Source: Rhodobacter ferrooxidans
GTDB taxonomy: Bacteria; Pseudomonadota; Alphaproteobacteria; Rhodobacterales; Rhodobacteraceae
Direction of reading: 5' to 3'
Assembly (NCBI RefSeq): GCF_000176015.1
Contig: NZ_ACYY01000011.1
Span: 1-64,000 of the forward strand
DNA: 64,000 nucleotides
The notes beneath the pieces were generated by a model. It saw only the letters and a program-made list of their open reading frames with translations. It was not told the origin of the DNA and did no database searches. Within the stretch, counting starts at the first letter, position 1; every line of letters begins with the position of its first letter. Position numbers and translations under genes: made by a program. Positions 56,161 through 63,655 of this stretch are shown here, in pieces.

Positions 56161-58797
56161 GTGGCAAACATCACCGGCACCACGGGGAACGATTCCCTGC
56201 GCGGCACCACCTCGGCCGATACCATCACCGGCCTTGCGGGCAATGACACGCTGAATGCCCGCGATGGTAATGACTCGCTGCTGGCCGGCACCGGCAATGA
56301 CCTGCTTTACGGCGGCACCGGCAACGACTCGATGTATGGCGGCGACGACAACGACACGCTGGAGGGCGGCACCGGCAGCGATATCCTGTCGGGCGATGCC
56401 GGGATCGACACTGCCAGCTATGCGGCCTCGACTGCGGCGGTCAGTGTCAACCTGACCACCGGCACCGGCAGCGGCGGCGATGCGGCGGGCGACACCCTGA
56501 GCGGCATCGAGAATCTGCTCGGCTCGGACTACAACGACACCCTCACCGGCGATGCGGGGGCCAACGTCCTCAGCGGCGGCCTTGGCAACGACAGCCTGAC
56601 CGGCGGCGGCGGGGCCGACACGCTGGACGGCGGCACCGGCACCGACACGGCGGATTATTCGCTGTCGCTGGCGGCGGTGAACGTCAACCTGACCACCGGC
56701 ACCGGGTCTGGTGGCGATGCGGCAGGCGATGTTCTGACGGCAATCGAGAACCTGACCGGCTCGGGCCTTGCCGACACGCTGACCGGCGACACCGCGGCCA
56801 ACGTGCTGACCGGCAATGCAGGCAACGACTGGCTTTCGGGCGGCAGCGGCATCGATTCGCTTTATGGCGGCGACAATGACGACACCCTGCTGGGCGGCAG
56901 CGGCAGCGATGTGCTGTCGGGCGGGGCGGGTATCGACACCGCCGACTATACCGGCTCGACCGCGGCGGTGAACGTCAGTCTGGCCTCTGGCACAGGCACC
57001 GGCGGCGACGCGGCGGGCGACACCCTGACCGGCATCGAGAACCTGACCGGCTCGGCGCTGAACGACACGCTGACCGGCGATGCGGCAAACAACCTTCTTT
57101 CCGGCGGCGCCGGCAACGACAGCCTGTCGGGCGGCGATAGCAATGACACGCTGGCGGGCGGCACCGGGGCCGACCTGCTGTCGGGCGGCACGGGCACGGA
57201 TTCGCTTTACGGCGGCGACGACAACGACACCCTGCTGGGCGGCACCGGCGCCGACCTGCTGGATGGTGGCGCGGGCATCGACACCGCCGACTATACCGCC
57301 TCCAGCATTGCGGTGAACGTCAACCTCGGCACCGGAGCGACCTCGGGCGGCGATGCGGCGGGTGACACGCTGTCGGGGATCGAGAACCTGATCGGCTCGG
57401 CCTTCAACGACAGCCTGACCGGTGACGCCGGTGCCAACTCGATCAGCGGCGGCACCGGCAACGACAGCCTGATTGGCGGCGGCGGGGCCGACACGCTGGA
57501 TGGCGGCACCGGCACCGACACGGTGGATTACGCGCTGTCGCTGGCGGGGGTGAACGTCAACCTGACCACCGGTGCCGGTTCGGGCGGCGATGCCGACGGC
57601 GACCTGCTGACCGCGATCGAGAACCTGATCGGCTCGGGGCTTGCCGATACGCTGACCGGCAACACCGCAGCCAACGCGCTGACCGGTGGTGCCGGGAATG
57701 ACCTGCTGTCGGGCGGCAGCGGCAACGATTCCCTCTATGGCGGCGATGACAACGACACCCTGCTGGGCGGCAGCGGCAGCGATGTGCTGTCGGGCGGGGC
57801 GGGCATCGACACCGCCGACTATACCGGCTCGACATCGGCGGTGAACGTCAGTCTGACCTCCGGTTCCGGCTCTGGCGGCGACGCGGCAGGCGACAGCCTG
57901 ACCGGCATCGAGAACCTGACCGGCACCGCGCTGAACGACACACTGACCGGCAGCGCCGGTGCCAACATCCTTGCGGGCGGTGCGGGCAACGACAACCTGT
58001 CGGGCGGCGATGGCGACGACACGCTGGTGGGCGGCACCGGGGCCGACACGCTGAGCGGTGGCCAGGGCATGGACTATGCCGACTATTCCGGCTCGGCCAC
58101 GGCGGTGAACATCAACCTCGGCACCTGGACGGTGACCGGCGGCGATGCCACCGGCGACGTGCTGACCGGGATTGATGGCATTTTCGGCTCTGCCTTCAAC
58201 GACACGATCATCGGCTTCAATGATCAGGGCCTGGTGGGCGACGTCTATACCAACGTGTTCTACGGCGGTGGTGGCAACGACTATATCGACGGCGCCGGAT
58301 CGGACGACGTGCTGTATGGCGGCGACGACAACGACACCATGCTGGGTGGTGCCGGCAACGACGTGCTGTCGGGCGACGCGGGCAACGACTCGCTGTCGGG
58401 CGGCACCGGCAACGACACCGCCTCGGGCGGCACCGGCAATGACAGCATCAGCGGTGATGCCGGGGCGGATGTGCTGTCCGGCGGCGATGGCAACGACAGT
58501 CTGGATGGCGGCGCCGATGCCGACACGCTGTCGGGCGATCTGGGCGACGACCTGCTGTCGGGCGGCACTGGCGATGACGTGCTGCTGGGCGGCGACGGCA
58601 GCGACACACTTTATGGCGGGGATGGCAACGACACCCTGTCGGGTGGCGCGGGTGGCGATCTGCTGGTGGGGGGGCCGGATCGGACTCGTTCGTCGTTGGC
58701 GCAAACGACACCATCGACGGCGGCGAAAGCCTGGGCGATCTGGACGTCATCGACCTGTCCGGCCTTGGCCCGCACCGCATCATCCGCGATCCGCTGA
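56161..58797 (+). CDS. RTX-type calcium-binding repeat protein (N-terminal piece of a frameshifted gene)
   Basis: GTG start (VANITGTTGNDSL); a weak ribosome-binding site. About 836 residues are made of GGxGNDxLxG-like nonapeptides, interrupted by seven modules with a VNVNL-TTG-GSGGDAAGD core and IENLxGSxxxDTLTG. These fold as Ca2+-loaded beta-rolls, usually after type I secretion. After the G7 run at 58668-58674 the frame leaves the RTX pattern and ends at 58797. With one more G the protein continues AGSDSFVVGANDTIDGGE and runs to 59471, in total about 1103 residues. Repeats are also near-identical at DNA level (873-bp period). No secretion genes are adjacent. Confidence 0.9.
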   Translation: MANITGTTGNDSLRGTTSADTITGLAGNDTLNARDGNDSLLAGTGNDLLYGGTGNDSMYGGDDNDTLEGGTGSDILSGDAGIDTASYAASTAAVSVNLTTGTGSGGDAAGDTLSGIENLLGSDYNDTLTGDAGANVLSGGLGNDSLTGGGGADTLDGGTGTDTADYSLSLAAVNVNLTTGTGSGGDAAGDVLTAIENLTGSGLADTLTGDTAANVLTGNAGNDWLSGGSGIDSLYGGDNDDTLLGGSGSDVLSGGAGIDTADYTGSTAAVNVSLASGTGTGGDAAGDTLTGIENLTGSALNDTLTGDAANNLLSGGAGNDSLSGGDSNDTLAGGTGADLLSGGTGTDSLYGGDDNDTLLGGTGADLLDGGAGIDTADYTASSIAVNVNLGTGATSGGDAAGDTLSGIENLIGSAFNDSLTGDAGANSISGGTGNDSLIGGGGADTLDGGTGTDTVDYALSLAGVNVNLTTGAGSGGDADGDLLTAIENLIGSGLADTLTGNTAANALTGGAGNDLLSGGSGNDSLYGGDDNDTLLGGSGSDVLSGGAGIDTADYTGSTSAVNVSLTSGSGSGGDAAGDSLTGIENLTGTALNDTLTGSAGANILAGGAGNDNLSGGDGDDTLVGGTGADTLSGGQGMDYADYSGSATAVNINLGTWTVTGGDATGDVLTGIDGIFGSAFNDTIIGFNDQGLVGDVYTNVFYGGGGNDYIDGAGSDDVLYGGDDNDTMLGGAGNDVLSGDAGNDSLSGGTGNDTASGGTGNDSISGDAGADVLSGGDGNDSLDGGADADTLSGDLGDDLLSGGTGDDVLLGGDGSDTLYGGDGNDTLSGGAGGDLLVGGPDRTRSSLAQTTPSTAAKAWAIWTSSTCPALARTASSAIR

Positions 58798-58877
58798 ACC
58801 CGGAAAACGGCATCATCCAGTTTCTGGACATCTACGGCAACGTCAACGGCACGCTGAGCTATTCCAACATCGAGACG

Positions 58878-59471
58878 GTGATCTCGTGCTTTACCCCGGG
58901 CACCCGCATCACCACCCGCCACGGACAGGTATTGGTCGAGGCGCTGGTGCCCGGCGATCTCGTGCTGACCCGCGATCACGGCTTGCAGCCGGTGCGCTGG
59001 GTCGGGGCCAAGCGGCTGGACACGGCGGTGCTGGCCGCCGACCCGCGCCTGCAACCGATCCTGATCGAGAAAGGCGCGCTGGGGGCTGGCCTGCCGGAAC
59101 GCGACATGATGGTGTCGCGCCAGCACCGGATGCTGGTTTGTGGCCCCAAGGCGGAACTGCTGTTCGGCAGCGACGAGGTGCTGGTGCGCGCGGCCCATCT
59201 GACGGTGCTACCGGGGGTGCGGGCGCTGGCCCTGCCCGACGTGACCTATCTGCACATCCTGTTCGACCGTCACGAGGTGGTGCTGGCCGATGGTGCCTGG
59301 AGCGAAAGCTTCCAGCCCGGCGACCGCAGCCTTGGGGCGATGGACGCCGACCAGCGCGCCGAGTTGCAGGCGATCTTCCCCGAAATGGCCGCGCCCGAGA
59401 TGCCGGTGCAGTTCGAATCCGCCCGCATCACCCTGAAATCCTTCGAGGCCAAGGTGCTGCTGGCCGCCTGA
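58878..59471 (+). CDS. Hint domain (C-terminal piece of the RTX gene, in the other frame)
   Basis: Reads VISCFTPGTRITTRHGQVLVEALVPGDLVLT..., a Hint_2-type domain of the hedgehog/intein superfamily. The nucleophile Cys (codon 58887-58889, residue 910 of the restored protein) follows Ser; block B is MMVSRQHRMLV with its His. No Asn or extein nucleophile at the end (ends FEAKVLLAA), so full protein splicing is not expected, but N-terminal cleavage or ligation is. The preceding 200 bases in this frame encode the natural linker, so it is not an independent gene; a start at 58878 would be artificial. Confidence 0.82.
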   Translation: MISCFTPGTRITTRHGQVLVEALVPGDLVLTRDHGLQPVRWVGAKRLDTAVLAADPRLQPILIEKGALGAGLPERDMMVSRQHRMLVCGPKAELLFGSDEVLVRAAHLTVLPGVRALALPDVTYLHILFDRHEVVLADGAWSESFQPGDRSLGAMDADQRAELQAIFPEMAAPEMPVQFESARITLKSFEAKVLLAA

Positions 59472-59625
59472 GGCGCTGCGGGCGTGGCACCGCCAGGCAG
59501 GCGACTCGGGTGCCACAAAGCGAAAGCCGCCGGTTGGCTTTCGCGTTATTGCGACTGATCGCCTTCCGGCGAAATATTTGTTCGTTGAAATGCTCTCCTG
59601 CGACACTTTCTGCGCTGATTTGCGG

Positions 59626-59652
59626 TTGACGCCCGGTTTCCCCCGCCATAGT
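59626..59652 (+). promoter_or_regulatory. Possible ilvB promoter
   Basis: TTGACG at 59626-59631 and CATAGT at 59647-59652, spacing 15, about 29 bases before the leader peptide ATG. The -35 is good and the -10 is only fair. Confidence 0.4.
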
Positions 59653-59680
59653 TTCCGCGGCGAAGCATCAGGGGGCCGCC

Positions 59681-59728
59681 ATGCGTGTCGTTCTAGTCCG
59701 GGTCGGAAAAAGGCGCATGGGCCGGTAA
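59681..59728 (+). CDS. Leader peptide of the ilvBN attenuator (15 aa)
   Basis: MRVVLVRVGKRRMGR followed by TAA. Five of residues 3-8 (V, V, L, V and again V) are branched-chain amino acids, the regulatory codons. A purine-rich GGGGG lies 6-10 bases upstream. The end of the frame covers the first arm of the attenuator, so ribosome position decides the RNA fold. Confidence 0.75.
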   Translation: MRVVLVRVGKRRMGR

Positions 59729-59781
59729 CGGCAAACCATCAGGTTCCCCATGCGCCCCCGATTGACCCCCGGGGGCTTTTT
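59712..59781 (+). terminator. Attenuator with alternative hairpins upstream of ilvB
   Basis: Arm A GGCGCATGGG (59712-59721, inside the leader frame) is fully complementary to arm B CCCATGCGCC (59747-59756). Arm B's end GCCCCC (59754-59759) is also complementary to arm C GGGGGC (59771-59776), which is followed by TTTTT (59777-59781). A:B and B:C exclude each other. Stalling at Val/Leu codons leaves A free (read-through); full translation covers A, so B:C terminates. Confidence 0.85.
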
Positions 59782-59826
59782 GTTGTGCGAAGCGCCACGC
59801 GGCTGTGGCAGCAGAGGAAGTGACAG

Positions 59827-61593
59827 ATGAACAAGGCACAGACCGGCACGATGACCGGCGCGCAGATGGTGGTTCAGGCGCTGAAGGATCAGGGCGTCGA
59901 GGTGGTGTTCGGCTACCCCGGCGGGGCTGTGCTGCCGATCTATGACGCGATCTTTCAGCAGAACGACATCAAGCACATTCTGGTGCGGCACGAGCAGGGC
60001 GCGGTGCACATGGCCGAGGGCTATGCCCGTTCCACCGGCAAGCCCGGCGTGGTGGTGGTGACCTCTGGCCCCGGCGCCACCAATGCGGTGACCGGGTTGA
60101 CCGACGCGCTCTTGGACAGCATCCCGCTGGTGGTGCTGTCGGGCCAGGTACCCACCTTCATGATCGGCACTGACGGCTTTCAGGAGGCCGATACCGTCGG
60201 TATCACCCGGCCCTGCACCAAGATGAACTGGCTGGTGAAGGACACTGCCAAGCTGTCGGAAGTGATCCATCTGGGCTTTCATGTCGCCACCCATGGCCGC
60301 CCCGGCCCGGTGCTGATCGACATCCCGAAAGACGTGCAATTCGCCACCGCCGAATATACCCCAAAGCCGAAGGCCAAGGTTTCGCATTACCAGCCGCAAC
60401 TGAAGGGCGATCTGGCGCAGATCACCCGGATGGTGGAGCTGATCGAAACCGCCGAGCGGCCGGTGTTCTATACCGGCGGCGGCGTGATCAACTCCGGCCC
60501 CGGCGCCAGCCAGCTTTTGCGCGAACTGGTGGATGCCACCGGCTTTCCGATCACCTCGACCCTGATGGGGCTGGGGGCTTATCCGGCGTCGGGCAAGGCC
60601 TGGCTGGGGATGCTGGGGATGCACGGGCTTTACGAGGCCAATCTGGCGATGCACGGCTGCGATCTGATGATCAACATCGGCGCGCGGTTTGATGACCGCA
60701 TCACCGGGCGGATCAAGGATTTCAGCCCCGAGTCCACCAAGGTGCATGTCGATATCGACCCCTCGTCGATCAACAAGGTGATCCGCGTCGATGTGCCGAT
60801 CATCGGTGACGTGGGGCATGTGCTGGAAGACGCGCTGCGGCTGTGGAAGGCGCGCGGCCGCAAGGTCAACAAGGCCGGGCTGGCGAAATGGTGGGCGCAG
60901 ATCGCTGAATGGCGGGCGGTGAACTGTCTGGACTACAAAGGCTCGACCAAGCTGATCAAGCCACAATACGCGCTGCAGCGGCTGGAGGCCCTGACCAAGG
61001 GCATGGACCGCTATATCACCACCGAAGTGGGCCAGCACCAGATGTGGGCGGCGCAGTTCCTGGGCTTCGAGGCGCCGAACCGCTGGATGACCTCCGGTGG
61101 CCTTGGCACCATGGGGTATGGCCTGCCCGCCAGCATCGGCGTGCAGGTGGCACATCCCGAGGCTTTGGTGATCAACGTGGCGGGCGATGCAAGCTGGCTG
61201 ATGAACATGCAGGAAATGGGCACCGCCGTGCAGTTCCGCGCACCCGTCAAGCAGTTCATCCTGAACAACGAACGGCTGGGCATGGTGCGGCAGTGGCAGC
61301 AGTTGCTGCATGGCGAGCGTTACAGCCAAAGCTGGTCGGAAAGCCTGCCGGATTTCGTGAAACTGGCCGATGCCTTCGGCTGCAAGGGCATCCAGTGTTC
61401 CGACCCCGCCGATCTGGACGACGCCATCATGGAGATGATCCGCTATGACGGGCCGTTCATCTTCGACTGCCTGGTGGAAAAGCACGAGAACTGCTTTCCG
61501 ATGATCCCGTCCGGCAAGCCGCACAACGAGATGCTGCTGGGCGATGCCGAGACCGAAGGCGCGATTGGCGCCAAGGGGGCCGTGCTGGTGTGA
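59827..61593 (+). CDS. ilvB: Acetolactate synthase large subunit IlvB
   Basis: 588 residues, ThDP/FAD enzyme for valine, leucine and isoleucine synthesis. N-terminal FGYPGGAVLPIYD, catalytic Glu56 in LVRHEQGAVHMAEGYAR, ThDP motif GDASWLMNMQEMGTAV, and NNERLGMVRQWQQLLH at the active-site lid. AGGAAG upstream of the ATG. The regulatory subunit ilvN lies 2 kb on, separated by an opposing EF-hand gene. Confidence 0.97.
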   Translation: MNKAQTGTMTGAQMVVQALKDQGVEVVFGYPGGAVLPIYDAIFQQNDIKHILVRHEQGAVHMAEGYARSTGKPGVVVVTSGPGATNAVTGLTDALLDSIPLVVLSGQVPTFMIGTDGFQEADTVGITRPCTKMNWLVKDTAKLSEVIHLGFHVATHGRPGPVLIDIPKDVQFATAEYTPKPKAKVSHYQPQLKGDLAQITRMVELIETAERPVFYTGGGVINSGPGASQLLRELVDATGFPITSTLMGLGAYPASGKAWLGMLGMHGLYEANLAMHGCDLMINIGARFDDRITGRIKDFSPESTKVHVDIDPSSINKVIRVDVPIIGDVGHVLEDALRLWKARGRKVNKAGLAKWWAQIAEWRAVNCLDYKGSTKLIKPQYALQRLEALTKGMDRYITTEVGQHQMWAAQFLGFEAPNRWMTSGGLGTMGYGLPASIGVQVAHPEALVINVAGDASWLMNMQEMGTAVQFRAPVKQFILNNERLGMVRQWQQLLHGERYSQSWSESLPDFVKLADAFGCKGIQCSDPADLDDAIMEMIRYDGPFIFDCLVEKHENCFPMIPSGKPHNEMLLGDAETEGAIGAKGAVLV

Positions 61594-61602
61594 CGGGCGG
61601 AG

Positions 61603-61719
61603 CCGGGGGGCTGTCTGCCCCCCCGGCGTCGCCACGGGCGACGCGTTCCCCGCTGAAAACAGTCCACCGGACTGTTTTCCGGGCGCGTGTCACCCCGAGG
61701 ATATTTGCGCAAAGGTGAA
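61603..61719. repeat. Three-hairpin intergenic element, copy 2 (matches 27551-27663)
   Basis: Between convergent ilvB and the EF-hand gene. Hairpin 1: 61605-61623 (GGGGGGC-TGTCT-GCCCCCC, same as copy 1). Hairpin 2: 61626-61644 (GCGTCGCC/GGCGACGC), different in sequence from copy 1. Hairpin 3: 61655-61679, 11-bp stem GAAAACAGTCC/GGACTGTTTTC, loop ACC. Then the fixed tail CACCCCGAGGATATTT and GCAAAGGTGAA ending 61719. The stems vary while their pairing is kept. Confidence 0.8.
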
Positions 61720-61733
61720 TGAGGGCACGAGGA

Positions 61734-63488
61734 TCAGCCTGCCGGGCGGATTTTCGAATGGCCGGGGTTGCCTTTGGGCATCGGCACGCCGTCGGGCAGC
61801 AGGAAGATCGCGGCATGGCTGCCTTCCATCGCATCCGGCAGGGTGATTTCGCGCCTCACCACATATTCGATCGGTTTGCGGCCGATCCATTTCAGCGGCG
61901 CTTCCTCGGTGTAGGACAGGCCGTTGCGGTCGATCCGGTCATCGCCGCGGCCGGGGAAGAATTCCTTGCCCTGAATCGTCACCCGGCCGCCGAGTTCTTC
62001 CATCACCATGTCCTCGACCTCGGGGCGCGGCTGCGGGATCAGCGCCCCGGCCTCGACCAGTTGCGCCAGACCGGCCTCTTGCGGCAGCACCGGATAGGGG
62101 GTGGTTTCAGACAGGCTGACCACGTCGGTGGCGGCGATGTCGATCAGCCCGCCGGGATTCAGCCGCAGCATTTCGGCCCAGATCGGGGCTGACGGGCCGG
62201 TGGTCGGCAAGGTGCGGGCACCGGGCAAGGGGGCCAGCGGGGCAATGGTGCCGCGGCCCAGATCGAGCGTGCCGAAGGTGGTGCCGGTGATGATCGCCAG
62301 TGGTGGCTTGCCAATGGCGGCGGTCAGGAAGTCTTCGTTCGACGGCTTGCCGGCCTCGGCCTTGTTCAGGAAATTCCGCGCGCAGGCCGCAGGGGCATTG
62401 CCGGCAACCTTGAGCTGGCGGCGTTGCAGCCCGATGGTGGCGACCATGCCATCCAGGCTGAGCAGGCCGTTGATGCGGTCCACCGCGCCGGAAAACCGCA
62501 GGATGATCGAGGGATCCAAGGACGTGATCAGCATGAGCTTGCCCTGCCCTTCCGGCACCACCACATCCGCCACCTGGGTCAGCGTGCCTTCGGGGCCGAT
62601 CCGCAAGGTGGACAGCGCCGCGCCCTCGTAGCCCGCGATCACCACCACATCGGCGCCATCCGGCACCGGGCGCAGCGCGCAGGCTGGACGAAGGCTGTCC
62701 AGCAGCAGCACCCCGGGGTCCACCGGCCGCGCCCGCGCTGCAGGCTGGTTCCGCGCCAGCAAGTGTTGCAAAAACGCGGTGCGTTCGGCGTCCGACAGCA
62801 ATCCGTCACCATTGGCATCCAGCCCCGTGATGCCTTTCGCCAGCCCGGCCATGTGTTCGGGCAGCGTCAGCACGCCATCGCCATCGGCATCCAGCAGCGG
62901 GAGAAAGCCGAAAACGCCGCGGTTGCGAGAGGAACCCTGCAAGGCCGGATCAGGCGGCGTGCCAAGCTCCGCCGGGTCCAGTTGGCCATTGCCATCGGCA
63001 TCGCGCACCATCTGCTCGGCGATGAAGGCGGCGATGATCTGCTGTTTTTGCGGCTCGGATGGCTCCAGTTCGGCATTGCCCGCGCGCAGCGGCCGGTTGG
63101 CCTGCTGCACGGCGAAGGGGCGCAATTCGTCAACGGCGATGGTGAAATCGCCGTTCAGGTCATAGGCCAGCACGCGGCTCATTTCCTGCGCCCGGTGGGC
63201 CGCGAGATCCATGGCATCGGCCAGTTCGCTGTCCTTCGGCCCCAGCCCGGGCGCGCCGTCGCGTTCCCCGGCGTAGAACAGTTGCGCCCATTCCGCCTGC
63301 AACGCCTTCAGGGTGTCGGCGCGACTGACGATATGGCTGATGGTGCGGTCGCGCAGCAGTTCGGCGCCGCGGATGACTTCCGGCTGCGCCGCAGTTGGCT
63401 GCGGTGGCGCGGGCAGGACGCCTTCGGCCTGCGCCGCCCCCGCCACCGCAAGGGTGAGTGCTGCCGCCATTGCCAGATGCCGCGCCAT
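61734..63488 (-). CDS. EF-hand calcium-binding exported protein
   Basis: 584 residues from Met at 63488 (MARHLAMAAALTLAVAGAAQA = signal peptide); the 59 codons upstream in frame look non-coding. Four EF-hand loops: residues 110-121 (DLNGDFTIAVDE), 163-174, 200-211 and 224-235, all with D-x-N/D-x-D/N patterns. The C-terminal 320 residues have no clear family and look like a beta-rich sensor domain (LSTLRIGPEGTLTQVADVV). Periplasmic or secreted; may bind Ca2+. It is inserted between ilvB and ilvN on the opposite strand. Confidence 0.85.
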   Translation of the reverse strand: MARHLAMAAALTLAVAGAAQAEGVLPAPPQPTAAQPEVIRGAELLRDRTISHIVSRADTLKALQAEWAQLFYAGERDGAPGLGPKDSELADAMDLAAHRAQEMSRVLAYDLNGDFTIAVDELRPFAVQQANRPLRAGNAELEPSEPQKQQIIAAFIAEQMVRDADGNGQLDPAELGTPPDPALQGSSRNRGVFGFLPLLDADGDGVLTLPEHMAGLAKGITGLDANGDGLLSDAERTAFLQHLLARNQPAARARPVDPGVLLLDSLRPACALRPVPDGADVVVIAGYEGAALSTLRIGPEGTLTQVADVVVPEGQGKLMLITSLDPSIILRFSGAVDRINGLLSLDGMVATIGLQRRQLKVAGNAPAACARNFLNKAEAGKPSNEDFLTAAIGKPPLAIITGTTFGTLDLGRGTIAPLAPLPGARTLPTTGPSAPIWAEMLRLNPGGLIDIAATDVVSLSETTPYPVLPQEAGLAQLVEAGALIPQPRPEVEDMVMEELGGRVTIQGKEFFPGRGDDRIDRNGLSYTEEAPLKWIGRKPIEYVVRREITLPDAMEGSHAAIFLLPDGVPMPKGNPGHSKIRPAG

Positions 63489-63655
63489 GGATGGTCTCCG
63501 CTGCCGAACCTGCCTTCCCCGCACGCGTAAAAGTTGAAAGCGGCGAAACCATGACACAGGGCAGCAGCGGATATCCTCTGGCGATGGCGGCGGGCATCTT
63601 GTATTGCTGGGAAAACGGGCTGCGATTGCAGCGCAGATGGGTGAAGGAGACTGCG

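Noticed and set aside
56161-58680. Dense short repeats as possible CRISPR or minisatellite
   Set aside because: They encode RTX nonapeptides in one frame and are explained by the protein.
58700-58797. Native end of the RTX protein at 58797
   Set aside because: The last 40 residues after the G7 run lose the RTX pattern (Ser/Thr/Ala-rich), while the other frame continues it into the Hint domain.
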